Assembly (NCBI RefSeq): GCF_004379255.2
Contig: NC_056038.1
Location: forward strand, 31,298,061-31,362,060
Reading direction: 5' to 3'
Length of the DNA: 64,000 nt
From: Salvia splendens
Lineage: Eukaryota; Streptophyta; Magnoliopsida; Lamiales; Lamiaceae
Position numbers and translations under genes: made by a program. Each line of letters opens with the position of its first letter. Position 1 is the first letter of the stretch. The notes under the pieces were generated by a model that saw only the letters and a program-made list of their open reading frames with translations, made no database searches and was not told where the DNA came from. Shown one piece after another: positions 24,228-35,280 of the stretch.

Positions 24228-27200
24228 ATGTCAGAAACCACCGAGAGTTCAAACACAGATCCACATAACACAAACACTTCAAACCAAACCAATTTTCCAC
24301 CAGATTTCGTGGCACAATTTGCCGAATTCCTGAAATTTAAGGAATTTTCATCAGGGCAGAGCTCGAAAAACCCCTCAACCCAGCCAGAATCGCTGGGGGA
24401 AGTAACCATCAAAACAAAGCTCAACGGGAACAACTATCCCCTATGGGCCAACCTGATGAAGATGGCTATTGGCGGTAAAGGGCTGACCTCTCACATAATA
24501 GGAGTTTCAGACCCCGAACCGCTGATAACCGACCCAAATTACCCGAGGTGGCAGCAGAGAGATCACTGCACCTTCAATTGGATTATCAACAACATCGAAT
24601 CCGACCTTGTAAACGAAGTTTCTCAATACGCGACCGCTAAGGACCTTTGGGAGGGTCTGGCAATCACGTATGGCAGCGAGAGAGATCCATTTCAGGTGTA
24701 CGACCTACACAGACAATGTATGACGATCAAACAAGGAGGAATGACCTTGGAAGCATTGTGGCAAAAATTACAGGATCTGTGGATATCCATAGACGCCCGA
24801 GATCCAAGCACGATTGACCATCCTCCGTCAATCGAGAAAGACAATCAACGGACCCAAAGGATGAGGGTTTATCAGTTTCTTACCGCACTCGATGAACGGT
24901 ATGAATCAGTCAAGAAGGAGATCATCAACGAAGAGCCATTACCGACTCCTCGAGAGGCATACGCGATGGTGAGGTGCAATGCCGACAATGTGCGAATATT
25001 GAAACCTACCGAACAACCAGGCTCCGGAATTGGAGCGGGATTGATCGTATTCGACCGCAACAGGACCAGTCAGCCTCCATCGCCACCACCGGCGCCGTCC
25101 CGGTATCCAGCCAATCACCGCAAAGGCGACGAAGATATAAGCAAATTGTTTTGTAGCCATTGCGGAGGAAAGAGGCATACAAAAGATACTTGCTTCCTCA
25201 TTCATGGGTATCCCGAATGGTGGGATGAAATGAAGAAATCCAAGCTCTAGAGGGCGGCGAATCGCGGCGGACCGAGGGCATCGGCATCAGCAGCAGCGGC
25301 GGTCGGAGGCCAAGCCGCCTACGCCGAGCACGCGGAGGGTGGCTTCGGTACTCCAACCACCACCAGAAATTATGGCGGACGCGGGGAGGAGAAATCCGTG
25401 GTCATTGTCACGTCGGCGAGAGTGCAGATTGGAGGAGAAGCAAACGCGGCGGACCCGTCTAAGGTTTGGAGTGAAGGTAAAGGGGGGTTCTCTCATTTGA
25501 ACCCTCCAAGTTCTGCCAAATCACGTTTTTTACCCCATCCCCATAGACTTATTATTTCCAGCCCCAAAACTCCTCACATATTGTACCCCGTACCTCACTT
25601 TGAAAATAACTCTTCTAAACTCCCCAAAATTCCTCATAAACACATTCCAGCCCCTAAACCTTGTGAAAATCTTGTGATATATCCCACAATAAAATGCCAA
25701 TATTCCTTTGAAGCCTTGGCCATATCATCTACCTCAGAAATAGGAGAAAAGAATAAAAATTGGATTTTTGATTGTGGTGCAACTGACACAATGTCTTTTG
25801 ATATGTCTGATTTTGAAAGTATTTCCAAGTCAAATAAAACCCATGTTCAAACTGCGAGTGGAGATCTGGCACCTGTTCAGGGGGCGGGGAACATCACTAT
25901 CTCCCAAACCCTTCGACTCTCGAATTGCTTATTTGTTCCGTCACTATCTCACAAATTATTGTCAGTTAGTCATGCGACTAAAGAAATGAACTGCAAGTTA
26001 CTAATGCAGCCTCGTTTCTGTTTACTGCAGGATACCCAAACGGGGACGATAGTTGGGCGTGGCACTGAACGACACAGATTGTACTATGTGGATGAGGTGG
26101 CCCATCAGAGTACTGCGTTGCAGTCTCACGGACTGACCGATAAGCAGGCTTGGCTTTGGCATCGCCGGTTAGGGCACCCATCTATAGGATATTTCCGTCT
26201 GCTTTTTCCTCAGTTGAATTCTTCTTTTACCTTTAATTGTGAAACATGTTTTTTGGCCAAAATCCATAGACATTCGTTTAAGTTAAATAATACTAGAGTG
26301 AAAACTTCATTTTCATTAATTCATTCAGATGTGCGGGGTCCTGCACCTGTTGCTGGGGGATCGGGCTTTTGCTATTTTTTGTTGTTTGTTGATGATTATA
26401 CACGCATGACTTGGGTTTATTTCTTAAAAACAAAATCTGAAGTTTTTGACAAGTTCACCCAATTCTATACCTTCGTACAAACTCAATACAAACACAATAT
26501 CCAAATCCTTCGATCCGATAATGTGGGGAGTTTGTCAATTCTAAAATGCAGTCTTTCTTCACTGAAAAGGGATTAGTCCACCAAACCACCTGTCCACATA
26601 CTCCTGAACAGAATGGGGTAGCAGAAAGGAAAAACCGATATATTCTAGAAGTCACACGAGCCTTCCTAATCGAATCCCGAATCCCAAAATCTTTTTGGCC
26701 AGAAGCCGTAGCCACTGCTGTCTACCTTCTAAACCGTCTCCCTACCAAAATCCTAGACTTCAAAACACCTTTGGACATCCTATCTGCCCAAGCCACTATC
26801 CCATCATCTCTTCGTCTAGAACCTAGGATATTTGGGTGCTCCGTCTTTGTCCATATTCCAAAACACGAGCGGTCTAAATTTTCCCCTTGTGCAGTTAAAT
26901 GTGTTTTCCTAGGGTATGGCCGGAATCAAAAGGGCTACAGATACTATGATCCTAAAATAAGAACCATGTATACCACCATGAACTGCGACTTTGTTGAGGG
27001 AGAATACTTCTATAGCCAACCTAGCGGTCAGGGGGAGAGTCGACCAGAAATTCCAGAAAATGACTCACTAGGCTGGCTACCGACACCAATACCCGAACCT
27101 ACACCTACACCCGTACCCGAACCTACACCTACACCATTACCCGAGCTACACCAAACCAGGAAGAGAATCACAACAGTCAGGGGGAGGGAAACTTGACGAG

Positions 27201-29136
27201 TCCAAGTCAACCTGTTCTAAACGTCGGTCCACCAGAGACAGTTAGCGGTAGCGCCGGGCCGTCAAGTTCCAATGTGCAGGACGAGGAGTTCGGCGACACC
27301 TCGCTATCTACCCTGGTCAGGGATCCTGAGGTAAATAGTCATAACTCTGGAAATATTACTCCTGTGGAAGAAACTAATAGTGACAGGGAGAATGAGGAAA
27401 TTGAGGAACAAGCAGACATGGGTTATGAGTTACCGCTAAGGAGTACGAGAGGCGTTCCTCCTCGGCGATACTCTCCAGACTGGAAAGGACAAAAGTCCCA
27501 ATATTCTGTAACTAATCTTGTGCAGGGACATCTCACAGAAATGGCTAGAGCTTTTGAAGCTGCCCTCTATGAGGATGAGATTCCTCAATCCTTTGAGGAG
27601 GCGATGAAACACAAACATTGGAGGGAGGCAATGAAGAAAGAGATAGATGCCTTAATAAAGAATGGAACATGGGAGAAGTGTACTCTACCAAAGGGAAAGA
27701 AGCCAGTAGGATGTCGATGGGTCTTCACAATCAAAAGACGAGCAGATGGTTCAATCGAGAGGTATAAAGCACGACTGGTGGCTAAGGGATGCACTCAGGT
27801 CTATGGAGTGGATTATGCAGAGACGTTCTCTCCGGTAGCCAAGCTAAATACAGTTAGAACACTGCTGTCTATAGCTGCATCTAGAGATTGGCCTTTACAT
27901 CAGCTGGATGTCACTAACGCCTTTTTACATGGAGAGTTGGAAGAAAATAAGGAAGTCTACATGGAAGCCCCTCCAGGTTTTCTTGGAGAATTCGGAGACG
28001 GACAGGTGTGCAGATTGAGGAAAACCTTGTATGGACTAAAACAGTCTCCCCGGATATGGTTTGGGAGATTCTGCCAGGCAATGTTCAAGCATGAGTATGA
28101 ACAAAGCCACTCTGACCACACATTGTTCATTAAGAAGAAGGACGACAAGGTGACATGTCTGATCATCTATGTGGACGACATGATTATCACAGGAGACGAT
28201 GAAAAGGAAATCAAGAATCTGAAGGAGAATCTATCTAAGGAGTTCGAGATGAAAGAGTTGGGGGCACTGAAATATTTCCTTGGAATCGAAGTCTTGAGAT
28301 CGAAGAAGGGAATCTTCCAGAGACAGAAGAAATACGTACTGGATTTACTAGCAGAGACTGGTTTACTAGACTGCAAGCCCTCAGATATTCCTATGGTACC
28401 CAACCATGGATTGAAGATAGAAGAAGGAGCAAAGCTAGCAGACCGGGAGAAGTATCAACGATTGGTGGGAAAGTTGATCTATCTCTCACATACTCGACCA
28501 GATATTACCTATGCAGTTGGTATAGTCAGTCAGTTTATGCACAAATCGCAAGAAGACCATATGGAGGCTTCCTTGAAGATTGTAAGATATCTGAAGGGGA
28601 CTGTAGGATACAGAGTACTTCTAGAAAAAGGAGGAGATCTGGAGGTTCATGGATACACTGACGCTGATTGGGCAAGCAATCCAGTTGACAGGAAATCTAC
28701 GGGAGGATACTTCACGTTCGTAGGGGGAAACCTGGTCACTTGGAGAAGCAAGAAACAAAAGGTCGTTGCCTTATCTAGTGCGTAAGCAGAGTTCCGAGGA
28801 ATCAAGAGTGGTTTAACGGAGATTATGTGGTTGCGGAGGTTACTTACGGAGATAGGATTCCCTCCAACACAGAAGAGTCAGTTATTCTGCGACAACAAGG
28901 CGGCGATCAGTATTTCAGAAAATCCAGTGCAACATGACAGGACTAAGCATGTGGAAGTAGATCGACATTTCATTAAGGAGAACCTAGAAAAAGGAGTCAT
29001 AGAATTTCCTTTTGTGAGGTCAGAGGATCAGCTGGCAGACATCTTAACCAAAGCTGTGAATTCTAAAGTGTTCAAAGAAGTTCTTGGCAAGTTGAGCATC
29101 GGAGATGCCGCGGCTCAACTTGAGGGGGAGTGTTAA
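24228..29136 (+). pseudogene. copia-2 gag-pol, inactivated
   Basis: Gag starts at 24228 and carries a zinc knuckle (CSHCGGKRHTKDTC, about residue 307). A TAG at 25248-25250 interrupts the frame, which stays open in phase to 26576 and covers the protease (FDCGATDT) and the start of integrase (WHRRLGHPS). Near 26524 a one-base loss inside the conserved RSDNGGEF motif shifts the frame. A second shift lies at about 27125-27170, after a proline-threonine repeat. The last part (from about 27193) encodes reverse transcriptase with YVDD near 28170. A TAA at 28783-28785 replaces the Glu codon expected in the ALSSAEAEF motif of RNase H. Four lesions make it unable to express Pol. The domain order is copia. 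Confidence 0.92.
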
Positions 29137-29394
29137 ACCCTAGAAGACACAATTCAAGGAAAGAATCAAGGAAAGAAATAAATCTATTTTAGGAGAATAC
29201 CAATTAGTGATTATACCTAGAATAGATTGATATGTTTCCAAATATACTTGTATTTCTCTCCTATAAAAAGAGATCATTGTATACAATGTAAAACACACAG
29301 AAATGCAGAAATAAGAGAATCATAAACTTTGTTCTCTGCAATTCACCATGCCTAGTCTTTTATCCCTTATCCCTCTCGGTTACCATCTTCAAGA
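29131..29394 (+). repeat. 3' LTR of copia-2
   Basis: 264 bp, preceded by the purine tract TTGAGGGGGAG and followed by the TSD TCATT. It differs from the 5' LTR at about six sites (for example T for C at the fourth base). Confidence 0.88.
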
Positions 29395-29710
29395 TCATTA
29401 TATTTTATAACTAACGTTTTTTATAATATACAGTTGTAGGAAAATGATCAATACAAAGATTGATCTCATTACAAAATCCAGGCCAAATCCTGATTTTATT
29501 CTTACAAATCCTGATCTTTGTTAATATTTCATGTTTAATTCTTACAAAAAAATTAATTAATTTTAATATTTTAAGTAAAGCTTTTAATTGTATACTATAT
29601 CTGTTTTATTCTAAGTAGAGTTTTTTCTACTCAATATCTGATTTTATGTTGTTTTGTTTTGCGAATTAATTTGTGATACAATAAAGAAGTGAGAATAAAA
29701 TTGAGATGAT

Positions 29711-29840
29711 GACGTTTCAGTTTAGAAAATATAGTACGGAGTAGTATGAATTATAGTGAAAAACGTTCCAAAATGAAAACGTTTAAGTTTAGAAAATATG
29801 GTAGTATGAATTATAGTGAAAAACGTTCCAAAATGAAAAC
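29711..29840 (+). repeat. Two-copy tandem duplication
   Basis: A 70-bp unit (29711-29780) is followed by a 60-bp copy (29781-29840). Both end in GAAAAACGTTCCAAAATGAA and more; the second lacks about nine bases in the middle. The surrounding 29400-30640 is AT-rich and shows no gene; it includes an (AC)10 microsatellite at 30409-30428. Confidence 0.75.
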
Positions 29841-30735
29841 CCATCACTTTGAGTGAGATGTAAGAAATATATACTCCTATTTGTTTAAGTATTTCAGTCT
29901 ATTTTCGAGCACTAGAACGAAATCCATTCTTACCACAAGCTTTTAATAATATGGCCGTGATAAATTGCTATAACCAAATTGAATCATAAATAAATAATTT
30001 TGCTGGTTTACTTACTGTTCAGTTTATAAAACATTGCAGCAAACAACAAAATGGATAAGAAAAGGGCAAACTCTTGAGGTGCACAACACGAATAAAAGAA
30101 GTGGAGGGGTAAGAATGGAAATAATTAAAAATTGCTATCGTCTTGACTCTTGAATAAACAAACCAATAAACATACATAAGCCGTTGGGCCGTTTGCAGAA
30201 ACAGTAACTCCGTTTGAAGAAGAAAAAGAAAAACCGCTTTACCGCCTGTGGCCAATAGGCGCACGAAACGTGTCAGCAGGCGAGAGGGCGTCCGGACATC
30301 GCCCCACCCACGATGGAGGTTTAGCCGTTTATGTGCTTCGCCTCCATTTTCTGTCGACTTCACCAAGCCACTACCAATGCCGAATAGAAGTAATTAAAAG
30401 CGTTACTTACACACACACACACACACACTATTCTTCGTGTTTGTACATAAATATATGTAAAAAAACATTTCTTTTTAGGCTCCTTTTATAGTAACAGTAA
30501 TTATTTGTTATAAATCTTTAATTTGTTTTATATCATTGTTGTAGTAATAGAATATGCAAGTGGTTTGTCTGAGCTTTTCTTTAGCTCTTGAGTTCATCCA
30601 AGCATTCAATCACAGAGAGGTAAATCTCTGCAGTTCTTTCTTCAGCATTTCTCTGGGTTTTTTCTATTTTTGTTCTAAAATAGAACTTAGATTCCTCGTT
30701 TGTTCTAGCGTTTTTTTTGGTTCCGGATTTGGGAG

Positions 30736-30946
30736 AGACGCATGACCCTCATGCGTCTATTTTTAATGAGACGCATGACGATCATGCGTCTCTATTTTTT
30801 TTCGTTTTTTTTAACGACGCATGAGGGTCATGCGTCTTAGGTATAGACGCATCTCCCTCATGCGTCTATTGTTTTTTTAAAATATAATAGACGACGCATG
30901 AGCGTCATGCGTCTTAGGGAGAGACGCATGAGCCTCATGCGTCTCT
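30736..30946. repeat. Palindrome array in the left TIR (6 modules)
   Basis: Six modules of the form GACGCATGA-N3-TCATGCGTC (one variant with GCATCTCCCTCATGC) separated by short AT-rich spacers. Each can form a hairpin, and the arm sequence is constant while the central three bases vary (CCC, CGA, GGG, GCG, GCC). Likely binding sites for the element's transposase; inference. Confidence 0.85.
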
Positions 30947-31219
30947 AACTTGCTTAAATCAGTTCCCACGGCAGAATAGGCAGAATACGCGAGAGAAAGA
31001 GAGGAAGACAACCCGTGCGATTTCCTTGGCGATTTCTTGGCGATTCCCTTCATATTTCGGTAAGTTTCCTTCAATTTTTCAACATTGTTCTCGTATTTGT
31101 TGTTTATTTGCATATTATTAGGGTTTTGATAAATCTATTGTATACTTACTATATTAGGGTTTAATGAAAAAAATTGTCTTTAATTGTTGTTGGTTTGTAT
31201 ATATATTTTTGCAGAAATC

Positions 31220-31879
31220 ATGCAAGTATACGTGAGTTTATATTGGGGTGGTAGAATATATCAACTTCCTCAAGTGGGTATTTGTTATGATCCTCCTCGT
31301 GCGAGAGCTTCCATCGTATTGGATTCATGTGTCTCATTATCTGAATTAGTTGCAATGATATGTGTTAAGATAAGAATAGATTCAAACCAACACTTCATCG
31401 AAATATCTTGGAGGCATTGTTTCTTGGGTACCGGTACGAGTTATGTATGTACTGCGGTTGACAGTGATCAAAGTGTGTTTTATATGTTCAATGCGGCTCT
31501 AAATTCTACTCGGCATATTGAATTATTTGTTGAGTATTCGTATGTTGGAAATGCCTTCATCCCACCAATTGTTGATTATGGTGTTGGATCATCTACGAGG
31601 TTTGAACTTTTCAGCATGGATTGCGGTATGAATGAGCAAACAGATGTTGCAGATGCTGCTGATGTTGGATTGAATACTCAAGAGAATGTAGAAGAGCATG
31701 ATGGTGTTCATGTTGTACGAAGAGACCTTGATGATCCAGAATTGTCGTCATCCTCGTCTGATGAGATTTTAAGTGATTATTCTGGAGCTGACTCTAGTGA
31801 TGAGGAGGTAGTGTATAAACCCGTCGTGCAAGGTGAACAACCACTTCCAGAATACGTTCACACCGGGTTGAAATATTGA
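31220..31879 (+). pseudogene. N-terminal part of a MuDR-type transposase
   Basis: An acceptor (TTTTGCAG) is followed by ATG at 31220 and a 219-residue frame starting MQVYVSLYWGGRIYQLPQVG. A tract reading V-Y-WGG-I---P-VG-Y-D-P at the N-terminus is the usual start of plant MuDR/MULE transposases, and the acidic, serine-rich C-terminal part (ELSSSSSDEILSDYSG) is typical of the linker before the zinc finger and DDE domains. Those catalytic domains are missing: the frame stops at 31879, where the opposite-strand PMD gene ends. A rightward transposase would need them, so the element cannot mobilise itself. Confidence 0.65.
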
Positions 31880-33548
31880 GAAGCGGGGTACTCCATGACA
31901 TCACCGTTGTTCGTATCTTCGAGGGTAGTCCTAACAATTTCTCGAATCTGGCGCACTCGGGGGTCCATTTCGTCTTCCGTAGTTAAATGGAAAACCCGCT
32001 GAAAAGCCTCAACCTAGACAAAAAATGATACCAATATCAATAAGAAACAATCTATATCACATGAAAGCATATAGTTTAATATAACAAACTTACAAATAGT
32101 CGCATCGAAGCAGCCGACTCATTCATCCCAGCAGTGGCCCGTGCCCCAGGCCGAGTCATGTACGTCACGGTAATTCTGTTATACCACGCCATATAACCCG
32201 AGCTCATGGGAATATCCAAAGACATTGGTGCGGCGTATTCGGCAGCTTGGAACCTTTCGTACCTCATGTCCCACTCCCCAATGTAGAACTGATGCGTGTT
32301 TGCCCAGTTGTTGCCCTTCTTACCACGCCGATCATTTTTGCCTAAATGGTCGGCGTTCCTTAGCATCCTGTCTACATTCTGCGGTATATCCTGATACCGA
32401 TTGAACTGTCGTCGCACTCGTCCAGGCTCATGGGCCACGACATAGGCCCAACATACCAAGTAGGTCTCGCACAGAGAGCATCCAGTCACATCATTGCAGT
32501 AGTCAGGCAGTATGCAATGTGCGTATGGCGTCCAGATAAACTACAAAACAGCAATGCAAATGCCACTGAATAATTCCGTAATAAGTTCTTAAATGAAGTC
32601 TAAACCGAAATAATACTCACCTGGCCAGGTCTAATCAGAGATATTTGGTCACGATAATGCTCAACCGAGTGTCTAGGAGCATTTCCTATCTGCGTTGTTC
32701 CTTTCCACCTGTACATATATTTGATGTAAGCAAATAATCCAATATAAATTAATAAATAAATATTTAGATATATATACCTGGCACCACATGGTGTATATGG
32801 CTCGTGCACAACTGGTCCAATGAACGCAGGCCTCAATGTGGGCATTCTTTCCCACGCCCATAGCTGCAGAAGCATCATTGGCCCGCCCAACTCTTTTCTC
32901 TTATCCATGGAAGCCTCGCACAGATAATGATAAAGGTAGGCCAATGCCGCACTTCCCCAACTAATATTCTTCACCTCTTCTGGATCCCCAAGCCCATTCA
33001 ACCACATAAATGGCACCTTACACCCCGTGGTGTCCGGTAGAATGAGACCTCCTAATAAAATTAGGGCATGGATACGTGCCCTTTGGATGTATACGTACAT
33101 AGGTAGGTCATCACCCAGAGGCATCCTTGTCTGGTTGATCAGTGCGGTCATCAGCAAACCGCCTTGCTTTGTCTCTGTGGAAGTATCTGGTATCCATCCC
33201 AACAGATCGCGGCACTTGCTGGTCCAGTCTGGAAAGTTGTCATGATAGTCACGCCCTGTGAAAACGCGACCATCCGCCCTCAAGCCCCAAATGGCTTGCA
33301 CATCTTCCAAGGTGATCGTCGCCTCACCGATCGGTAGATGGAAAGTGTGCGTCTCCGGTCTCCAACGCTCAATCAACGCCGTGATCAGCTCGTTGTCCAC
33401 CTTCATGGGCTTCCCACAATCGATCACGCCTTTGAAACCAAAGACGTCAAGCCAATATCTAACATTCTCGTGAATTTCGACGTCCCAAGTCTTGCTTTCT
33501 GTCCTTCGGACTTTAAAGACTTGGGTTGTGCCCTCTTTTTTTGAGTTT
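31858..33548 (-). CDS. Plant mobile domain (PMD / MAIN-like) protein
   Basis: Minus-strand exons with matching phases: about 33548-32778, 32708-32621, 32540-32094, 32013-31858 (stop TGA). Conserved PMD stretches include ITALIERWRPETHTFHLPIGE, ITLEDVQAIWGLRADGR, CRDLLGW, ALAYLYHYLCEAS, LLQLWAWER and IWTPYAHC. This domain occurs in MAIN/MAIL1 proteins and in many transposon-borne genes (often annotated as serine/threonine phosphatase 7 long form homologs). The start is uncertain: a candidate ATG at about 33599 is followed in frame by TAA, and the first later in-frame ATG (33405) would remove the beginning of the domain. So the gene may be 5'-damaged or lack a first exon. Its last 22 bases overlap the end of the transposase fragment on the other strand. 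Confidence 0.75.
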
Positions 33549-34215
33549 ATGTGAAATGTGATGTTTCTGCAAATTTAGCAAGGACGGGTCTTCGGGTCCA
33601 TATAATAATTGCCCACTAGAACTTGAAGTCTCCATCTAATCTAAGTACATATTCACGAAACAACAATTACAAACTAACATTTACAACACAAATTACATAT
33701 CCATTCAAATTCATCTTCAAAATAACAACACATCATAAACCAAATGATTGATTCACTCCAATTCAACACCATTCATGCTTTATAAGGCCTAATTTACATA
33801 TAGCTACTAAATTAGAAGGTTAAGTTAAAATATGCAATTCAACCTATACTTTATTCTTCAATATCAACCAAAATCACAACACCAAGCATCTCTAATATAT
33901 GAATAACTATACAATAGAATGAATTTAGCCACTAAAATCCATTACAATTAACTAAACACCAAAAAATCGGACAAAATTGACCAATTTGTTATAAACCCTA
34001 ATTTACAAAAATTAGGGGAAATCTAAACAAACTATGCAAATTAACAACAAATAAGGAAGGAATGTTGAAGGATTGAATGAAACTTACCGGAAAACGAGAG
34101 GAAATCGTCGGATTCGCCAAGAAATCGCCAAGGAATCGCCGGAAGTCGCCTATCAGAATTCTCTCTCGCGTGTATTCTGCCTTCTGCCTCTCGCGGAACT
34201 GATTTAATTCGAAAT

Positions 34216-34460
34216 AGAGACGCATGAGCTTCATGCGTCTCTCTCTAAGACGCATGATGCTCATGCGTCGTCTATTATATTTTAAAAAAACAACAGACGC
34301 ATGAGGGAGATGCGTCTATACCTAAGACGCATGACCCTCATGCGTCGTTAAAAAAAACGAAAAAAAAATAGAGACGCATGATCCTCATGCGTCTCTATGA
34401 AAGACGCATAATTGTCATGCGTCTCATTAAAAAGAGACGCATGAGGGTCATGCGTCTCTC
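34216..34460. repeat. Palindrome array in the right TIR (7 modules)
   Basis: Seven modules like those in the left TIR; outermost GACGCATGAGGGTCATGCGTC at about 34436-34456. Spacers and order mirror the left array, with one extra module (AGACGCATAATTGTCATGCGTC), so the two arrays differ by one unit. Confidence 0.85.
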
Positions 34461-34548
34461 CCAAATCCGGAACAAAAAAAAACGCTAGAACAAACGAGGA
34501 AGCTAAGTTCTATTTTAGAACAAAAATAGAAAAAACCCGCATTTCTCT

Positions 34549-35280
34549 TCTTTCTATTTGTAGCTTCTTCACTCCAATCGCTGTTGCACACATGTTGATG
34601 TTGCTATTTTGGAGTCTGTTCGTATTATTACTGTACTAATAATTTGGAAAAGCCTCTGGATCTAAAGATTCTGTTGAATATTTGTGCTGTGGGAATTGGG
34701 CAGCTGCTTGTTTTTGAAGGGGAATGTTGTGATTGATTTCACATTTCCGATACAATTTTTTCTCTGTATTCGTTTCCGAATTTTCTAGCAAAAGGGTGTT
34801 GGCGATTACAGTTGAAAGCTACAACTGAACCAACAAGTTTGAGTTTTTGATAAGTAACTACTTCGTGATCTCATTTCAAGTTTTAATTTATAAGCCACTA
34901 TATTGAACTGCTTTAGTTTCATACTTTCTTTTCCACTCCTTTCCTTTGGGTTGGAAAGGAACAACTCTTTCATTTCAAGATTTCTCAAATACTCGAATTT
35001 TATCCTATGTTTTTGTATTAGCTGCTCACCATATGAATATGTTGCATTCAACTAAAATGGATTGTGATAATTTACTAGGAAGAGCATGTGAAGTTTTTAA
35101 AGTCTGATAATCTCCCAATTATTCCTTTTCTTGAGGAAAGTAGATACATTTGAATTCAAGATTGTTTACGATTGCTGCACTTGTGGATAAAAACTCAAAT
35201 AAATATAATGGTTGCTGACCTCTCTCTCATTGTGTAAATGTGCAGCGTAGGCGGGGTGTGAGAACTTGCTCAAGCATAAA
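34549..35280. other. 5' flank of the AFB pseudogene
   Basis: AT-rich DNA between the MULE and the AFB start, probably old promoter, 5' UTR and intron sequence. An acceptor-like TGTGCAG lies at about 35240. No other gene was found. Confidence 0.4.

Larger units (their letters stand above)
23861..29394 (+). mobile_element. Ty1/copia retrotransposon with broken coding region (copia-2)
   Basis: Two 264-bp LTRs bracket a 5-kb interior, with an exact TSD TCATT at 23856-23860 and 29395-29399. The PBS TGGTATCAGAG begins at 24125, directly after the 5' LTR. The LTRs differ at about six positions (near 2%), so it is older than copia-1 and copia-3. Both LTR copies end ...TTCAAGA rather than ...CA; the TSD and the adjacent PBS both support that boundary. 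Confidence 0.9.
30655..34538. mobile_element. Mutator-like element carrying a plant mobile domain gene
   Basis: A perfect 10-bp TSD, GCATTTCTCT, lies at 30645-30654 and 34539-34548. The termini are inverted repeats starting GGGTTTTTTCTATTTTTG; by eye they extend about 400 bp inward (to about 31060 and from about 34080). The TSD length and long TIRs are those of MULEs. Each TIR contains a run of short GACGCATGA...TCATGCGTC palindromes. Between them lie a rightward truncated MuDR-type transposase start and a leftward multi-exon PMD gene. Plant mobile domain genes inside MULEs are known from the literature in general terms. The element sits upstream of the AFB pseudogene. Confidence 0.88.

Noticed and set aside
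25248..25250. In-frame TAG between gag and protease of copia-2 as a programmed read-through signal
   Set aside because: The element has three further lesions, including two frameshifts and a second nonsense codon, so simple decay is more likely; copia-1 and copia-3 have no such stop.
30409..30428. (AC)10 tract as a regulatory element
   Set aside because: An ordinary dinucleotide microsatellite with no further signal.
30736..30946. Regularly spaced short palindromes resembling a CRISPR array
   Set aside because: They lie inside transposon TIRs in a eukaryotic genome, the spacers are AT-rich and not unique, and there are no cas genes.
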